Of a stretch of 64,000 bases of DNA, positions 9,444 through 18,314 are shown one piece after another (position 1 is the stretch's first letter; the number at the start of each line of letters is the position of its first letter). Below the pieces are notes generated by a model that saw nothing but the letters and a program-made list of their open reading frames with translations, ran no database searches and was not told the DNA's origin. A program made the position numbers and the translations under genes. Source of the stretch: CAMQRS01 sp964370065 (lineage in GTDB: Bacteria; Bacillota_I; Bacilli_A; Erysipelotrichales; Erysipelotrichaceae); assembly GCA_964370065.1 (NCBI GenBank), contig CAYJGK010000006.1:1-64000 (forward strand), in the 5' to 3' direction.

Positions 9444-10723
9444 TGTATTACTCCTTTTTCTTTCGTATAGACGATTTGTCCACTTACCATTGTCATACTT
9501 ACTTGTCCACTACATGTGTAAGCATCAAATGGGGTATTCTTTCCTTTGGATTCAAATTCATTTTTATTAATCTGATATGTCTCATCTTGTATCATAATTA
9601 AATCCGCATCATATCCTTCTTCAATCTTACCTTTATTTTTCAGTCGAAAGCGTTGGGCTGGTTTCGTACTTGTGAAATCAATAAATTGAGCTAAACTAAA
9701 TTTTTGTGTTTTCACAAAATGCGTATATAACAAAGGCATGCTTGTTTCAAAAGCCACAATCCCAAAAGGTGCCACAGCCATTTCTTTATTTTTCTCTTCT
9801 TCACTATGCGGTGCATGATCATTAGCAATAAAATCAATTGTTCCATCGAGCAACCCTTCCATTAATGCTTTTCTGTCTTCTACACTACGTAAAGGTGGAT
9901 TCATTTTATGATTTGTAGTTTGCACATCTTCCTCTGTTAATAACAAGTGGTGTGTTGTTACTTCTCCACTTACATTAGCTCCCATCGCCTTATATTTTCT
10001 TAATAAAGCAACACTTTCCTTCGTACTCATATGACATATATGATAGGCACATCCAATTTCGTGTGCTAGTTTTAAATCTCGCTCGACCTGTTTCCATTCA
10101 CACTCACTTGGAATACCAATGAATCCGTGAACTGCATTTTGTTTTCCTTCGTGTACACTAGCGAGCGGTGTACGATAATCCATATCTTCCGTATGTGCGA
10201 CAATCATTACATCTGAAGTAAGTGCTTTTTGCATTGCTTCTCGCATTATTGCATCACTACTTACGCCTACTCCATCATCACTATAAGCATAAATTTGACA
10301 AACGTCTTTTAGGGCTTGCATATCTACTACTTGTTTACCTTTTTCTTCTTTAGTGATACATGCATAGGGATACACATGTATGAATGCATCTTCATTAATT
10401 TTTTTTATATATTGTGTGATTGTTTCAACATTATCTGGATAGGGTACTACATTAGGCATTGCCATTACAGTCGTAAACCCGCCCTTAGCAGCAGCTTTTG
10501 TTCCTGTAACAATTGTTTCTTTATGGATGTAGCCTGGCTCTCTTAAATGAGCATGTACATCAATTCCTCCTGGTATGATCAAGTGTTCTTTCGCATCCCA
10601 AACAGTTTGTTCTTCATCGATAATGACATCGGCGATACGCATGATTTTACCTTGTTCGATGTGTATATCTACAATTTTAGTTTCATTACCACACACTACA
10701 ATTTTCGCATTTTTTATTAACAT
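9440..10723 (-). CDS. pyrC: Dihydroorotase, type I
   Basis: This zinc enzyme cyclises carbamoyl aspartate to dihydroorotate. The metal-binding signature DVHAHLREPG appears near residue 52 and a second metal/substrate motif NDHAPHSEEE near residue 300. I chose the ATG at 10723 (RBS AAAGGATG), giving 427 residues, the same size as Bacillus PyrC. An alternative start 36 bp upstream would overlap pyrB. The order pyrB-pyrC-carA matches the Bacillus operon. Confidence 0.96.
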   Translation of the reverse strand: MLIKNAKIVVCGNETKIVDIHIEQGKIMRIADVIIDEEQTVWDAKEHLIIPGGIDVHAHLREPGYIHKETIVTGTKAAAKGGFTTVMAMPNVVPYPDNVETITQYIKKINEDAFIHVYPYACITKEEKGKQVVDMQALKDVCQIYAYSDDGVGVSSDAIMREAMQKALTSDVMIVAHTEDMDYRTPLASVHEGKQNAVHGFIGIPSECEWKQVERDLKLAHEIGCAYHICHMSTKESVALLRKYKAMGANVSGEVTTHHLLLTEEDVQTTNHKMNPPLRSVEDRKALMEGLLDGTIDFIANDHAPHSEEEKNKEMAVAPFGIVAFETSMPLLYTHFVKTQKFSLAQFIDFTSTKPAQRFRLKNKGKIEEGYDADLIMIQDETYQINKNEFESKGKNTPFDAYTCSGQVSMTMVSGQIVYTKEKGVIQ

Positions 10724-10736
10724 AGATACATCCTTT

Positions 10737-11621
10737 CTAAAATGATTCGTTAAACGCATGTTTCAACATAGCTTTTCTTACGAACACTCCATTTTCCATT
10801 TGTCTAAAGATTCTCGATTGCTTACATTCTACTAAATCACTATCAATTTCAACACCACGGTTCACTGGAGCAGGGTGCATAATAATCGCATGTTCTTTCA
10901 TCATTGCTGCACGTTGTTTTGTTAAACCATATTCTTGTAAATATTCATCCGGTGTCATATTTAATGTATCCGTATGACGTTCATGTTGAATGCGTAACAT
11001 CATCACTGCATCTGCCCACTTCACTGCTTCATCAAGAGGCATAAATAACTCTTTGTTATCAATATAAAATTCTGGACCACTTAAGCGTACTTCACCACCT
11101 AAACGATTCATTGCATCTATATTGGATTGTGCCACACGTGAGTGATTAATATCACCAACAATGACTAGTTTAATATCTTTAAACGTTTTAAATTCTTGAT
11201 AAATCGTTAATAAATCTAATAAGCATTGACTTGGATGATTGCTACATCCATCACCAGCATTTAGAATTGGCACATTTATCCCTTTTAACTCATTAAAGTA
11301 ACTATCTTCATAATGACGAATAATTAAGCCTTCATAGCCAATTACTTCAAAGGTTTTAACCGTATCGTATAGCGATTCCCCTTTCTTAGTAGAACTGCTC
11401 TCTGCTATAAAATCGACGATTTTACAGCCTAACTGATGTTCAGCACTAGTAAATGAGTAATGCGTTCTAGTACTAGGTTCAAAAAAAAGATTCGCAATTA
11501 ACCTAGGTTTTGATAATTGCCAATCTTTATGAGAACTAGAAAAACTAACAGCATCATTTAGAATACTCATCATTTCATCAACTGACAATAAATCCATCGT
11601 TAGTATACTTCTTTGATTCAT
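10737..11621 (-). CDS. pyrB: Aspartate carbamoyltransferase catalytic subunit
   Basis: This enzyme joins carbamoyl phosphate and aspartate, the first committed pyrimidine step. The carbamoyl-phosphate loop FFEPSTRTHYSF (near residue 46) and the C-terminal HPAPVNRGVEI are intact. No pyrI regulatory subunit is present, as usual in Firmicutes. The start is ATG 11621 with AGTGGAGG before it. A TTG/ATG reading start 33 bp upstream would lie inside the attenuator hairpin and is unlikely. It is the first gene of the operon, directly behind the PyrR-type leader. Confidence 0.96.
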   Translation of the reverse strand: MNQRSILTMDLLSVDEMMSILNDAVSFSSSHKDWQLSKPRLIANLFFEPSTRTHYSFTSAEHQLGCKIVDFIAESSSTKKGESLYDTVKTFEVIGYEGLIIRHYEDSYFNELKGINVPILNAGDGCSNHPSQCLLDLLTIYQEFKTFKDIKLVIVGDINHSRVAQSNIDAMNRLGGEVRLSGPEFYIDNKELFMPLDEAVKWADAVMMLRIQHERHTDTLNMTPDEYLQEYGLTKQRAAMMKEHAIIMHPAPVNRGVEIDSDLVECKQSRIFRQMENGVFVRKAMLKHAFNESF

Positions 11622-11628
11622 ATGTTTT

Positions 11629-11735
11629 CCTCCACTTGATAAAAAAAGGTCCATTGCGTACGCAAAAGGACCTTATCATGGTTACTTTCTTACCTTAATA
11701 ACCTCTCTGGATTATATTAAAGGACCTTTTTTTAT
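11629..11735 (-). promoter_or_regulatory. PyrR-dependent transcription attenuator in the pyr leader
   Basis: The minus strand holds AATCCAGAGAGGTT at 11713-11700, an exact match to the published PyrR-binding loop consensus ARUCCNGNGAGGYU. It sits in a stem made of CCTTtAAT and ATTAAGG. Downstream is a strong terminator (AAGGTCC/GGACCTT with an inner TTGCG/CGCAA stem, then T8; 11641-11674). An upstream GGTCC copy (11722-11726) could pair with the terminator's GGACC 3' arm as an antiterminator, and its CC is also used by the PyrR-loop stem. Binding of PyrR-UMP should therefore free the terminator. No pyrR gene is in the window. Confidence 0.88.
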
Positions 11736-11742
11736 TGTCTAT

Positions 11743-11771
11743 ATTTTAACAATATTCACATTAGATAGCAA
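11743..11771 (-). promoter_or_regulatory. Sigma-A promoter of the pyr operon
   Basis: TTGCTA (-35), a 17-bp spacer and TAAAAT (-10) with an upstream TG (TGTTAAAAT, extended -10) lie just before the attenuator. The predicted start is near 11736, so the leader is about 115 nt. Confidence 0.75.
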
Positions 11772-12033
11772 TACATAAATTTAATTTTTTAAAGTTTTCT
11801 AAATAATAATCACAGTTCATTTTTATCGTTATTAGTATAGATAAGTCTAAATAAACACTTCTAATAAATAATGATCTTTATACAAGTTTTAAACATTATA
11901 GTTACCTTTTTATATTTGCAATGTTTAAATATCATTAAGTTTTTAACTTCGCTGACTTCTATTAATTAATACATAAGCATTAAATTCTATTATTCTTAAC
12001 TAAACTCAAGATTTTCATACAAATAAAAATGAA
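11772..12033. other. AT-rich spacer between the GH89 pseudogene and the pyr promoter
   Basis: This stretch of about 260 bp has no coding region on either strand that I can support, no RNA gene and no clear terminator for the GH89 relic. Confidence 0.6.
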
Positions 12034-13362
12034 CTATACCTTTTTTATACCATTATATATTTTATTTTTTTTTAATACACGTAACATCCATATACCTACA
12101 GTTGCAATCATTAAAGTAATTAAATACATCATCGATTGGCTTGTATCATTAGTTGGTGGAGTGTTTGGTTCCACTTCTGTCTTCTCATCTACATTAGTTA
12201 ATATAGCTGCTTCGTACACAATATCTGATGTGATAACATGCACTAAGATGGAATCATTATATGGATCAATAAACTCTGGTGTAAATGTAATAGTTATATT
12301 GTCTTTATGTACAACATAATCAACTCCTTGTTCTACTTTTTTACCATCCACATAAACAGCAGCTAAATCATTTGCCATTTTCCCTAATATCTTCACAACC
12401 AACGATTGCTGACTCTCTAATGTTTGAGGAGCCTCTATTTCCGTTTCATTCTTATGAATAGGTTTTAATACTAAATCTGCTTCAGCAGTTTTTAAGTTGA
12501 TTACTTGTTCATCTAACTGTACTTGTTCAACTGATGTAGCTAAATACACAGTTTGTGCATGATTTATTGTATCTTGTAAAGTCATGAAACTAGGTTCTGT
12601 ATAATAATCTGAAGATACTTTTCCTGCTTGTATGATTGCTCTATCTAATGCAGTACGATTTAACTTAACAAGACCATCTATAGTCGCATGCATTTGCTCC
12701 ATACGTTGTGCCAATACATTTATACCAATAGTTGTATCTTTTAATAAAATACTTGCTTCTACATATAACGATTGGATGACACCCCAATCGTATGAACCAT
12801 ATTGTTCTTCACTATACGCATCTAGTGTACTTATAAATTCTTGTACAGCTGCTTTATCTACAACTATTTTTGCATCAATAAACGCTTGGTGTGCATCTTG
12901 TATAGATTGCGATAAATTATCTAATTGTGCAATTGTTAAAGACTCGCTTAATTTTNNNNNNNNNNNNNNNNNNNNNNNNNNNNNNNNNNNNNNNNNNNNN
13001 NNNNNNNNNNNNNNNNNNNNNNNNNNNNNNNNNNNNNNNNNNNNNNNNNNNNNNNTATAGATTGCGATAAATTATCTAATTGTGCAATTGTTAAAGACTC
13101 GCTTAATTTTACTTGTCCTTTTAGTAACGCACCTTCTAGTATTTTTTTATTTTCCTGAGTTGTTTGATTTGGTGCATCTCCTACGTTTGTTTGTAATAGA
13201 TCGTTTTGTGCTAATTCAATTAAATCCATAATACTCGATTTACCATCTATTAGTAATTGAATATTCTCTACCATCAACACTTCCGCTTTATCAATTGCTA
13301 ATAATAATGGATCCATTTGTGTAAATGTACGATTATCTTGTAAATATTTAATTTTTCTGCCA
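12034..13362 (-). pseudogene. GH89 relic, C-terminal fragment: FIVAR-like repeats, Ig-like domain, membrane anchor
   Basis: After a likely one-A deletion in an A run (T5 at 13352-13356 on the plus strand), the frame runs KYLQDNRTFTQMDPLLLAID to the stop at 12034 once the false gap is removed. (1283-155)/3 is a whole number from the ATG at 13316, and no stop interrupts it. It contains helical FIVAR-like segments (AKIVVDKAAVQEF), an Ig-like domain (YVDGKKVEQGVDYVV), a Pro/Thr linker, a hydrophobic helix and a basic tail. PPTND sits where LPxTG is expected, so the sortase signal looks degenerate. Confidence 0.72.
12901..13110. repeat. 55-bp duplicated contig ends around a 100-N run (assembly artefact)
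   Basis: Bases 12901-12955 and 13056-13110 are identical (55 bp) and flank the N run at 12956-13055. Removing one copy plus the Ns (155 bp) leaves a continuous frame through VKLSESLTIAQLDNLSQSI into QDAHQAFIDAK. This is an unmerged overlap, consistent with a k-mer of about 55 in assembly. Confidence 0.93.
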
Positions 13363-13420
13363 TCAAATTATCAAATTTATTAAGGTTAACTAATGTTCTA
13401 TAGTTTTCTGTATTAGCTAA

Positions 13421-14884
13421 TTACGCGTTGTATACGTTTAACACTTCATCGTACAAACTTTGACTCACATTACCTACTCCTTCACCTATTTCAAATAGCG
13501 CTAGCAATTTATCATATTTAGTCACTATTTCTTTAAATTGTTTATAGTATTCATTTTTGTATACATATAATTCTACTACACTTGCCTCTACATTTGGATC
13601 TGTAAAATTAATTTTAATAAATCTAGAGCTATGTCCTTCTTCAAAATATTCCACAATCGTATTGTTTGCTTCTGAAACATCTGATTTATCTTTTACTTTA
13701 TTGTATCCCACTCCATCTAATGATGTGTATATTTCATAAGGTAGCGGTTGTGTGACATCGTGAACAATTGTAACATGATTAATATCTTGTACTGTTTTTA
13801 AGTCAACTATTATAGATTGCTGCTCTCCACTCGCTACCCATGCAGTTGTATGAGCATCATCAAATAGATGTGTAGCAGTATCGGCAACATTTCCACTTGT
13901 CGTCACACTCGCTTTATTATCACGTAACAAATCTTGGGCATGATGTATAATATTAAACTCTGATAAACCAGCCCATGCAGTATCTGCTTCATTTTCTAAA
14001 CCAGAAACAACGTAACGTACTTTTGCTGCTTCAACAGATTCTGAAATTATAACTTGATGATAAGCTGTGTTAATCGCTACTTCACCTTGTAACACAGTTG
14101 CTTTATCTACTAATTCAGCTTTATCCACTTTCTTAATCAATTTTCCTGTTGCATCATAATATTCTAAATGCCAAGTGAAACGATTCATCAAATTATCTGA
14201 AAATACTAATTCAACTTCATCCATACTCAACATAACTCCAGCATCAATATCTACATATTGCGGGAATGTCGAAGTACCAGCACCCCATCTTGATTCAATA
14301 TTCCCATCCACTAAATTATTAACATTATTTGTATTATTTTGAGCGGATGGAGTTAGTCCATACGTTTGTCCCACATTATAGGAATCGACAACACCATCAT
14401 CAATTTGGAACACTTCCAATTCAGCCATTCCTGGCCACATGGGTTCACTGCTAGGGCGTACAAAATATACTTTCACATAACGTGCATCACCATTAACAAG
14501 TATATTTTCATAATTGTTTTTAACAGTAAAATTGTCAATTTTATTTACCACTGAAACGACTTGATTATCTTCATCTAATAATTCAACTTTGTATCCAAAT
14601 GAAGGATTCCTTCCTTTTTCAAAACGAATTCCTACTGCATTAATACTTTCTATTTTTCCTAAATCAACAGTGAAGTCAACCGGACCTGCTCCTCCCGAGG
14701 CCCAAATTGTATCCGGGTTTCCATCTACTGCTGCGTTTGGTTGTCGACTTGGTGCAGCCGCACTTCTTGAAGCCGTTACTGTTTTGCTTAATGCGATATT
14801 AACTGTTGGAATCGTATCCCCTACATCCGCTTTAAAAACACGTAACTCTGCAATCATTGGTAATAAGTCGGGGTATCTATTCTA
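13421..14884 (-). pseudogene. GH89 relic, fragment 4: three CBM32-like carbohydrate-binding modules
   Basis: The open frame starts in the tail of the previous module (PDLLPMIAELRVF). It then holds three F5/8-type-C-like modules, beginning near NIALSKTVTASRSAAAPSRQ, YNVGQTYGLTPSAQNN and LLRDNKASVTTSGN. Each has a 'DG/DD...W' signature and a closing ELxVF/EFNII/ELYVY strand. A helical linker (KQFKEIVTKYDKLLAL) follows. The frame ends at TAA after LNVYNA, with LANTENYRTLVNLNKF continuing in the same frame. CAA or GAA to TAA would explain the stop. Confidence 0.78.
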
Positions 14885-16608
14885 TGCTCTTCAGGTGTTT
14901 TGAATTCTAATTCTAATCCGTTAATTTGTACATTATCTCCGATAGTCATTTCTACACGGGCATCATCATAATCGTCAGTTTTCCATAATGTTTGATTATC
15001 ACCATCATTAATATGACTCACATTAAACTCAGGTAGAGAATGCGGAGCACTTACATTTTTATCTAACGCTATATTTTCTTTTTCTTCTAATTGCCCGCTC
15101 TCTAAATGAGTCACAGAAAATTCATCTAGTGCCTGTTTTGCTAAGACATCTAATTGTAAACTTGTATCTTTAGTAATAGCAAACGCTTCTCCATCAAAGC
15201 CGATATTTCCTTTTAAGTTTACCCATTGGTAAGTATAATCAAACCAATTTATCCCTACATTAGCTACATTACTAAACCACTCGCCTCTAGCTGCTGCTTC
15301 ATTCATAGTGTCAAAATATAATGTCCATCGACCTAAATAATAATCCTCTGTAAGTCCTGACCATTGACGATTTGAATAATCTTTTAACGTTCCATAAGCC
15401 GCACCACTACCCCAAGTAGTAATTTGTGCTCGTGCATTAAACTCAAATAAATCAGCAGTCCAATCATCTGCACTCTCTAACATCGTTCTAGCATCATGAA
15501 TCCATTTTCCAACTGAGAATTCATCTGTTGTTCGCAATACATTATCTTGTAAGGCTATGATTTCTATTATTTTATCCGATAATTCTTTAAATTTAATTGC
15601 ATCTTTTTGTGCATATGCAGCTTTTGCCTCTTGGATATAATCATAAGCTGAATTCGATAATACTTGTCTTGTAATATCTGCTAAATCATATAAATACGCA
15701 TCATTATGCTTTAAATTATTATATTCTAATAAATAGAATTGAAGAATTTTTTCAAATTGAGCTTTGTCATAATCTATCACCGCTGTAATATATCCACTTG
15801 CCGTATTCGCATTTAAATTCGGTTGTGCATTTATTAACGTATCCTCTGGACGTTGACGATCATAACGCTTATGATAAGCTGTTTCTTGCATAATATCCCA
15901 AGCCTGATCAATATTATCTGACTGTATTCCATATCTACTTGTAAAGTAATCAGATATATAATCGTCTATATCAATAGGTGCATGCTCCCAACCCATATCA
16001 TATATCATAGTATATAATAATGGATTAGTGGCTACTGATTCAGCTATCACACCTATTCCTTTCATATATTCTGATTCTAATTGATTTGGTAATTCTTCTC
16101 CTAGTACTTCAAGCATTCCTGAGAATCCCATTCTTCCTCCAAAAGAATGTAGCATATCCCAAATCCAGTTTGTTTTATCATAATCATCTTGCATATATGC
16201 TGGTTTATTAGCACCTGCTAGAGTTGTAGGATTATAATGTGGTTGATTATCTGCATATAAATCTAAGACTACTGTATGGTCTTTATCCACACCATCTAAA
16301 AGCGCTTTTGTTGGATTATTTTGCCAGTTTTGAACAACCCAGACAGCGTCTGCGTTGTATTCTAACATTTTTCGTTGTACATTTTGAGAAATCAAAGATT
16401 CATTTAACCCTCCTTTATTTCCCCCCTCGTGGAATGGATCGATAGCGAAATACGGTGTAATATTTCCAAACGTTTCCTCACTCGCTTTATAAAAAGCATC
16501 TGCAACTTGATCAAAATAATCTTCCTGACCTTCGTTTACATATGTTCTAAGCATTGGTGGTTGTCCAAACCCAGCCCAATTTCCTTGATCAATTAATTGT
16601 GCATTAGG
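14854..16608 (-). pseudogene. GH89 relic, fragment 3: catalytic core, C-domain and a broken CBM32-like module
   Basis: This is the longest intact part of the enzyme. The two expected catalytic glutamates seem retained: E in DPFHEGG (16428-16426) and E in GVIAESVATNP (16041-16039). The motifs MLHSFGGRMGFSGMLE and YYLGRWTLYFDTMNEAA are NAGLU hallmarks. From about 15070 a galactose-binding-like module (NIALDKNVSAPHSLPEF) begins. It loses frame near 14880: one extra A would read EEHRNRYPDLLPMIAELRVF into the next fragment. The module is still short for a CBM32 (about 80 residues), so an internal loss cannot be excluded. Confidence 0.78.
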
Positions 16609-17130
16609 TTATTTGGTTTGAAAGTCTTCTGGTACTTTTCCTACATATCCAACAAATACAGGATCAATTCCATAAATATACATTCTTTCATGTACTTTTC
16701 TACCTAGTTCCGTTCTTTCAATAAACCACGAATCAGGTAAAGGCCCACCAAATTTAGCCATGTTTCCCATGTAGAACCACCCATAATAGGCAGGACCTGG
16801 TAAATATTGTTTGACTTCTTCTGTACTATAGCCAAATTCTAATAACATTTTTCTTTGTACTTCTTCTGCACCGATGAAGTCTAACATTAAGTTAACCCCG
16901 TTCATGGCACACCAATCTAAATACGGCTCATATTCATCCCAATTCCAGAAAGCATACGTATAAGATGGCGTACAAAAATTATTCAAATATTTATATTCAT
17001 ATGGCGTTTCCTTCACTACTTTCTCATTCACTTCTACTAATGTAGCCGGCATGACAACATCACCTGCTGCATTTAGTGGATCATAATTAACATGTAAATA
17101 ATTTTTTAAATAATAATTAAACCCTGATGC
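16609..17130 (-). pseudogene. GH89 relic, fragment 2: first part of the catalytic barrel
   Basis: This continues the same frame after the first TAA. It carries typical NAGLU motifs: NFCTPSYTYAFWNWDEYE, DWCAMNGVNLMLDFIGAEE, GPAYYGWFYMGNMAKFGGPL and PVFVGYVGKVPEDF, each alignable from memory with human NAGLU (for example CTQSYSFVWWDW and MALNGINL). It ends at TAA after FQTK. The frame then goes on with PNAQLIDQGNWAGFGQPP, so this is again a single-codon stop (for example TAT to TAA). Confidence 0.8.
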
Positions 17131-17919
17131 TTATGAAATTCCATTTTCACCACTAATGTGTATTTTCCCATCTTTTGATTCGATCGTAAATCGATCTTTA
17201 TCATACGTTGAATCAACTATTTCAAAAGAGAACTGATTTCGATATGTTTCTCCAGCAACACGACCTACTAAATTATACATTTCATTAATTGTTGTTTGAT
17301 TTTTAAGTGCAACATCTTGCTCCATTTGTGAATATCGAATTCCATATTCACTTTCATCAAAATCAACTATATCAATTTCCGGTGCTATCGGTGTGACACT
17401 TCCTTCTTCTTTTATACCAAATACTTTTACTTCATTTATAAAACCTACATTAGATGAACTTCCTTTTGTACTGTCTTTTAAGCTACTATACGTAATATTC
17501 ACACGTATTTTACAAGCTCTGGTATGCAATGGAAAGGTTGTCCCATCTATTGTTTCTACAACTTGATCTTTTTTACTTGCCACCTTATCATAATTAATTC
17601 CATCTTCACTACTGTAAACATCATATTGTGAGATAAAATCGAGTGGCGTATGCACCGTAATTGATGTTACATCATGCACTCCATCTAAATCAATTTCAAT
17701 CCAGCGATTATAATCATTTCCAGATTGCCAATAGGTATTAATATCCCCATCAGTTGCCAATTCTGGTGCATGGCCATTTGCTGAAACTACTGCACTAACT
17801 TGCTTATTTAGTGCAATATTACCCTCTTGTGCATAAACTGAAGATTCCTGCACATTAAACGAAGATAACAATACACTCGCTACTAATAATCCACTTCCTA
17901 ACTTTTTAATATAATTCAT
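17131..17919 (-). pseudogene. GH89 relic, N-terminal fragment: signal peptide, CBM32, start of NAGLU N-domain
   Basis: This fragment starts at ATG 17919 behind a strong RBS (AAAGGGAGGGAG). Residues 1-31 form a signal peptide (KK, hydrophobic core, then SSVYAQE with likely cleavage after YA). Residues about 33-170 are a CBM32 module, beginning NIALNKQVSAVVSANG with ATDGDINTYWQSG and ending near EVKVFG. The NAGLU N-terminal alpha/beta domain follows and is cut by TAA right after GENGIS. Reading continues in the same frame as ASGFNYYLKNY, matching the family's 'ASGxxYYLK' segment. TTA (Leu) to TAA is the simplest explanation. Confidence 0.8.
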
Positions 17920-18265
17920 TATACTCCCTCCCTTTAAAATATTATTGTCACTTTTGTATTGCCTCATCATACAATACAGTAAAATATAGCAAACGTCACT
18001 TGTATATTTTACAGTCGTTGCATAATATTCTACTGTGTCTACCATCTATTATGGTCATCACCATATGACTACTGTATCTTACAAAATATAGCAAAATATT
18101 GTTATTTTTTGTAATTTTCTGTCAATTCAAGTACTTTATAAATTTTGTAAGTGATATTCGGTTCATATTATTTACTAGAATTATATATTTCATTAAAAAA
18201 ACAACATGGAACACTGTTCAAATGATTGCTATCCAATTCTCAACTTTTTGTTTACTTATGAAGAC
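17920..18265 (-). promoter_or_regulatory. Upstream region of the GH89 gene with repeated operator-like motifs
   Basis: This gene-free stretch of about 345 bp holds two direct copies of TTTGCTATATTTT (minus strand; plus positions 17981-17993 and 18083-18095, 102 bp apart). The proximal copy is part of a perfect inverted repeat, GTAAAATATA with TATATTTTAC, separated by 14 bp. CAGTA/TACTG words recur around it. These look like regulator sites for a sugar-responsive gene; no good -35/-10 pair stands out (TATGAT near 17968 is a weak candidate). Confidence 0.4.
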
Positions 18266-18296
18266 AAAAAAAGAGCAAATACAATTTGCTCTTTTT
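18266..18296 (-). terminator. Rho-independent terminator after pyk
   Basis: AAAGAGCAAAT pairs with ATTTGCTCTTT around a 3-nt loop, followed by T7, just downstream of the pyk stop. Confidence 0.88.
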
Positions 18297-18314
18297 ATTA
18301 TATTAAAACTAAAA

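Larger units (their letters stand above)
12034..17919 (-). pseudogene. Secreted multimodular alpha-N-acetylglucosaminidase (GH89, NAGLU type), inactivated
   Basis: Joined fragments describe a surface enzyme of about 1900 residues: signal peptide, CBM32 (F5/8 type C), NAGLU N-terminal, catalytic and C-terminal domains, further CBM32-like modules, a FIVAR-like helical region, an Ig-like domain and a C-terminal anchor. The family cleaves alpha-linked GlcNAc, for example on mucin O-glycans; the layout recalls the Clostridium perfringens GH89 enzyme. The frame is broken by in-frame TAA codons at 17131-17133, 16609-16611 and 13421-13423. One-base deletions are likely near 14880 and at 13352-13356. 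Adding one A at each slip site restores a sensible frame. The N run inside is an assembly overlap and not a lesion. The otherwise intact sequence points to recent loss. No terminator follows it. Confidence 0.85.

Noticed and set aside
13056..13110. Tandem repeat in the GH89 gene or in dnaE (39790-39844)
   Set aside because: Both duplications are exactly 55 bp and only flank N runs, which marks contig overlaps and not biological repeats.
14800..14900. Large internal deletion as the sole cause of the frame change near 14880
   Set aside because: One extra A gives a continuous reading into PDLLPMIAELRVF, so a one-base deletion suffices; a loss within the short module remains possible but is not needed.
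12034..17919. TAA recoding or read-through as an explanation of the in-frame stops
   Set aside because: TAA is the normal stop in many intact genes here (for example carB and pyrH), and the locus also has likely frameshifts, so decay or sequence error is simpler.
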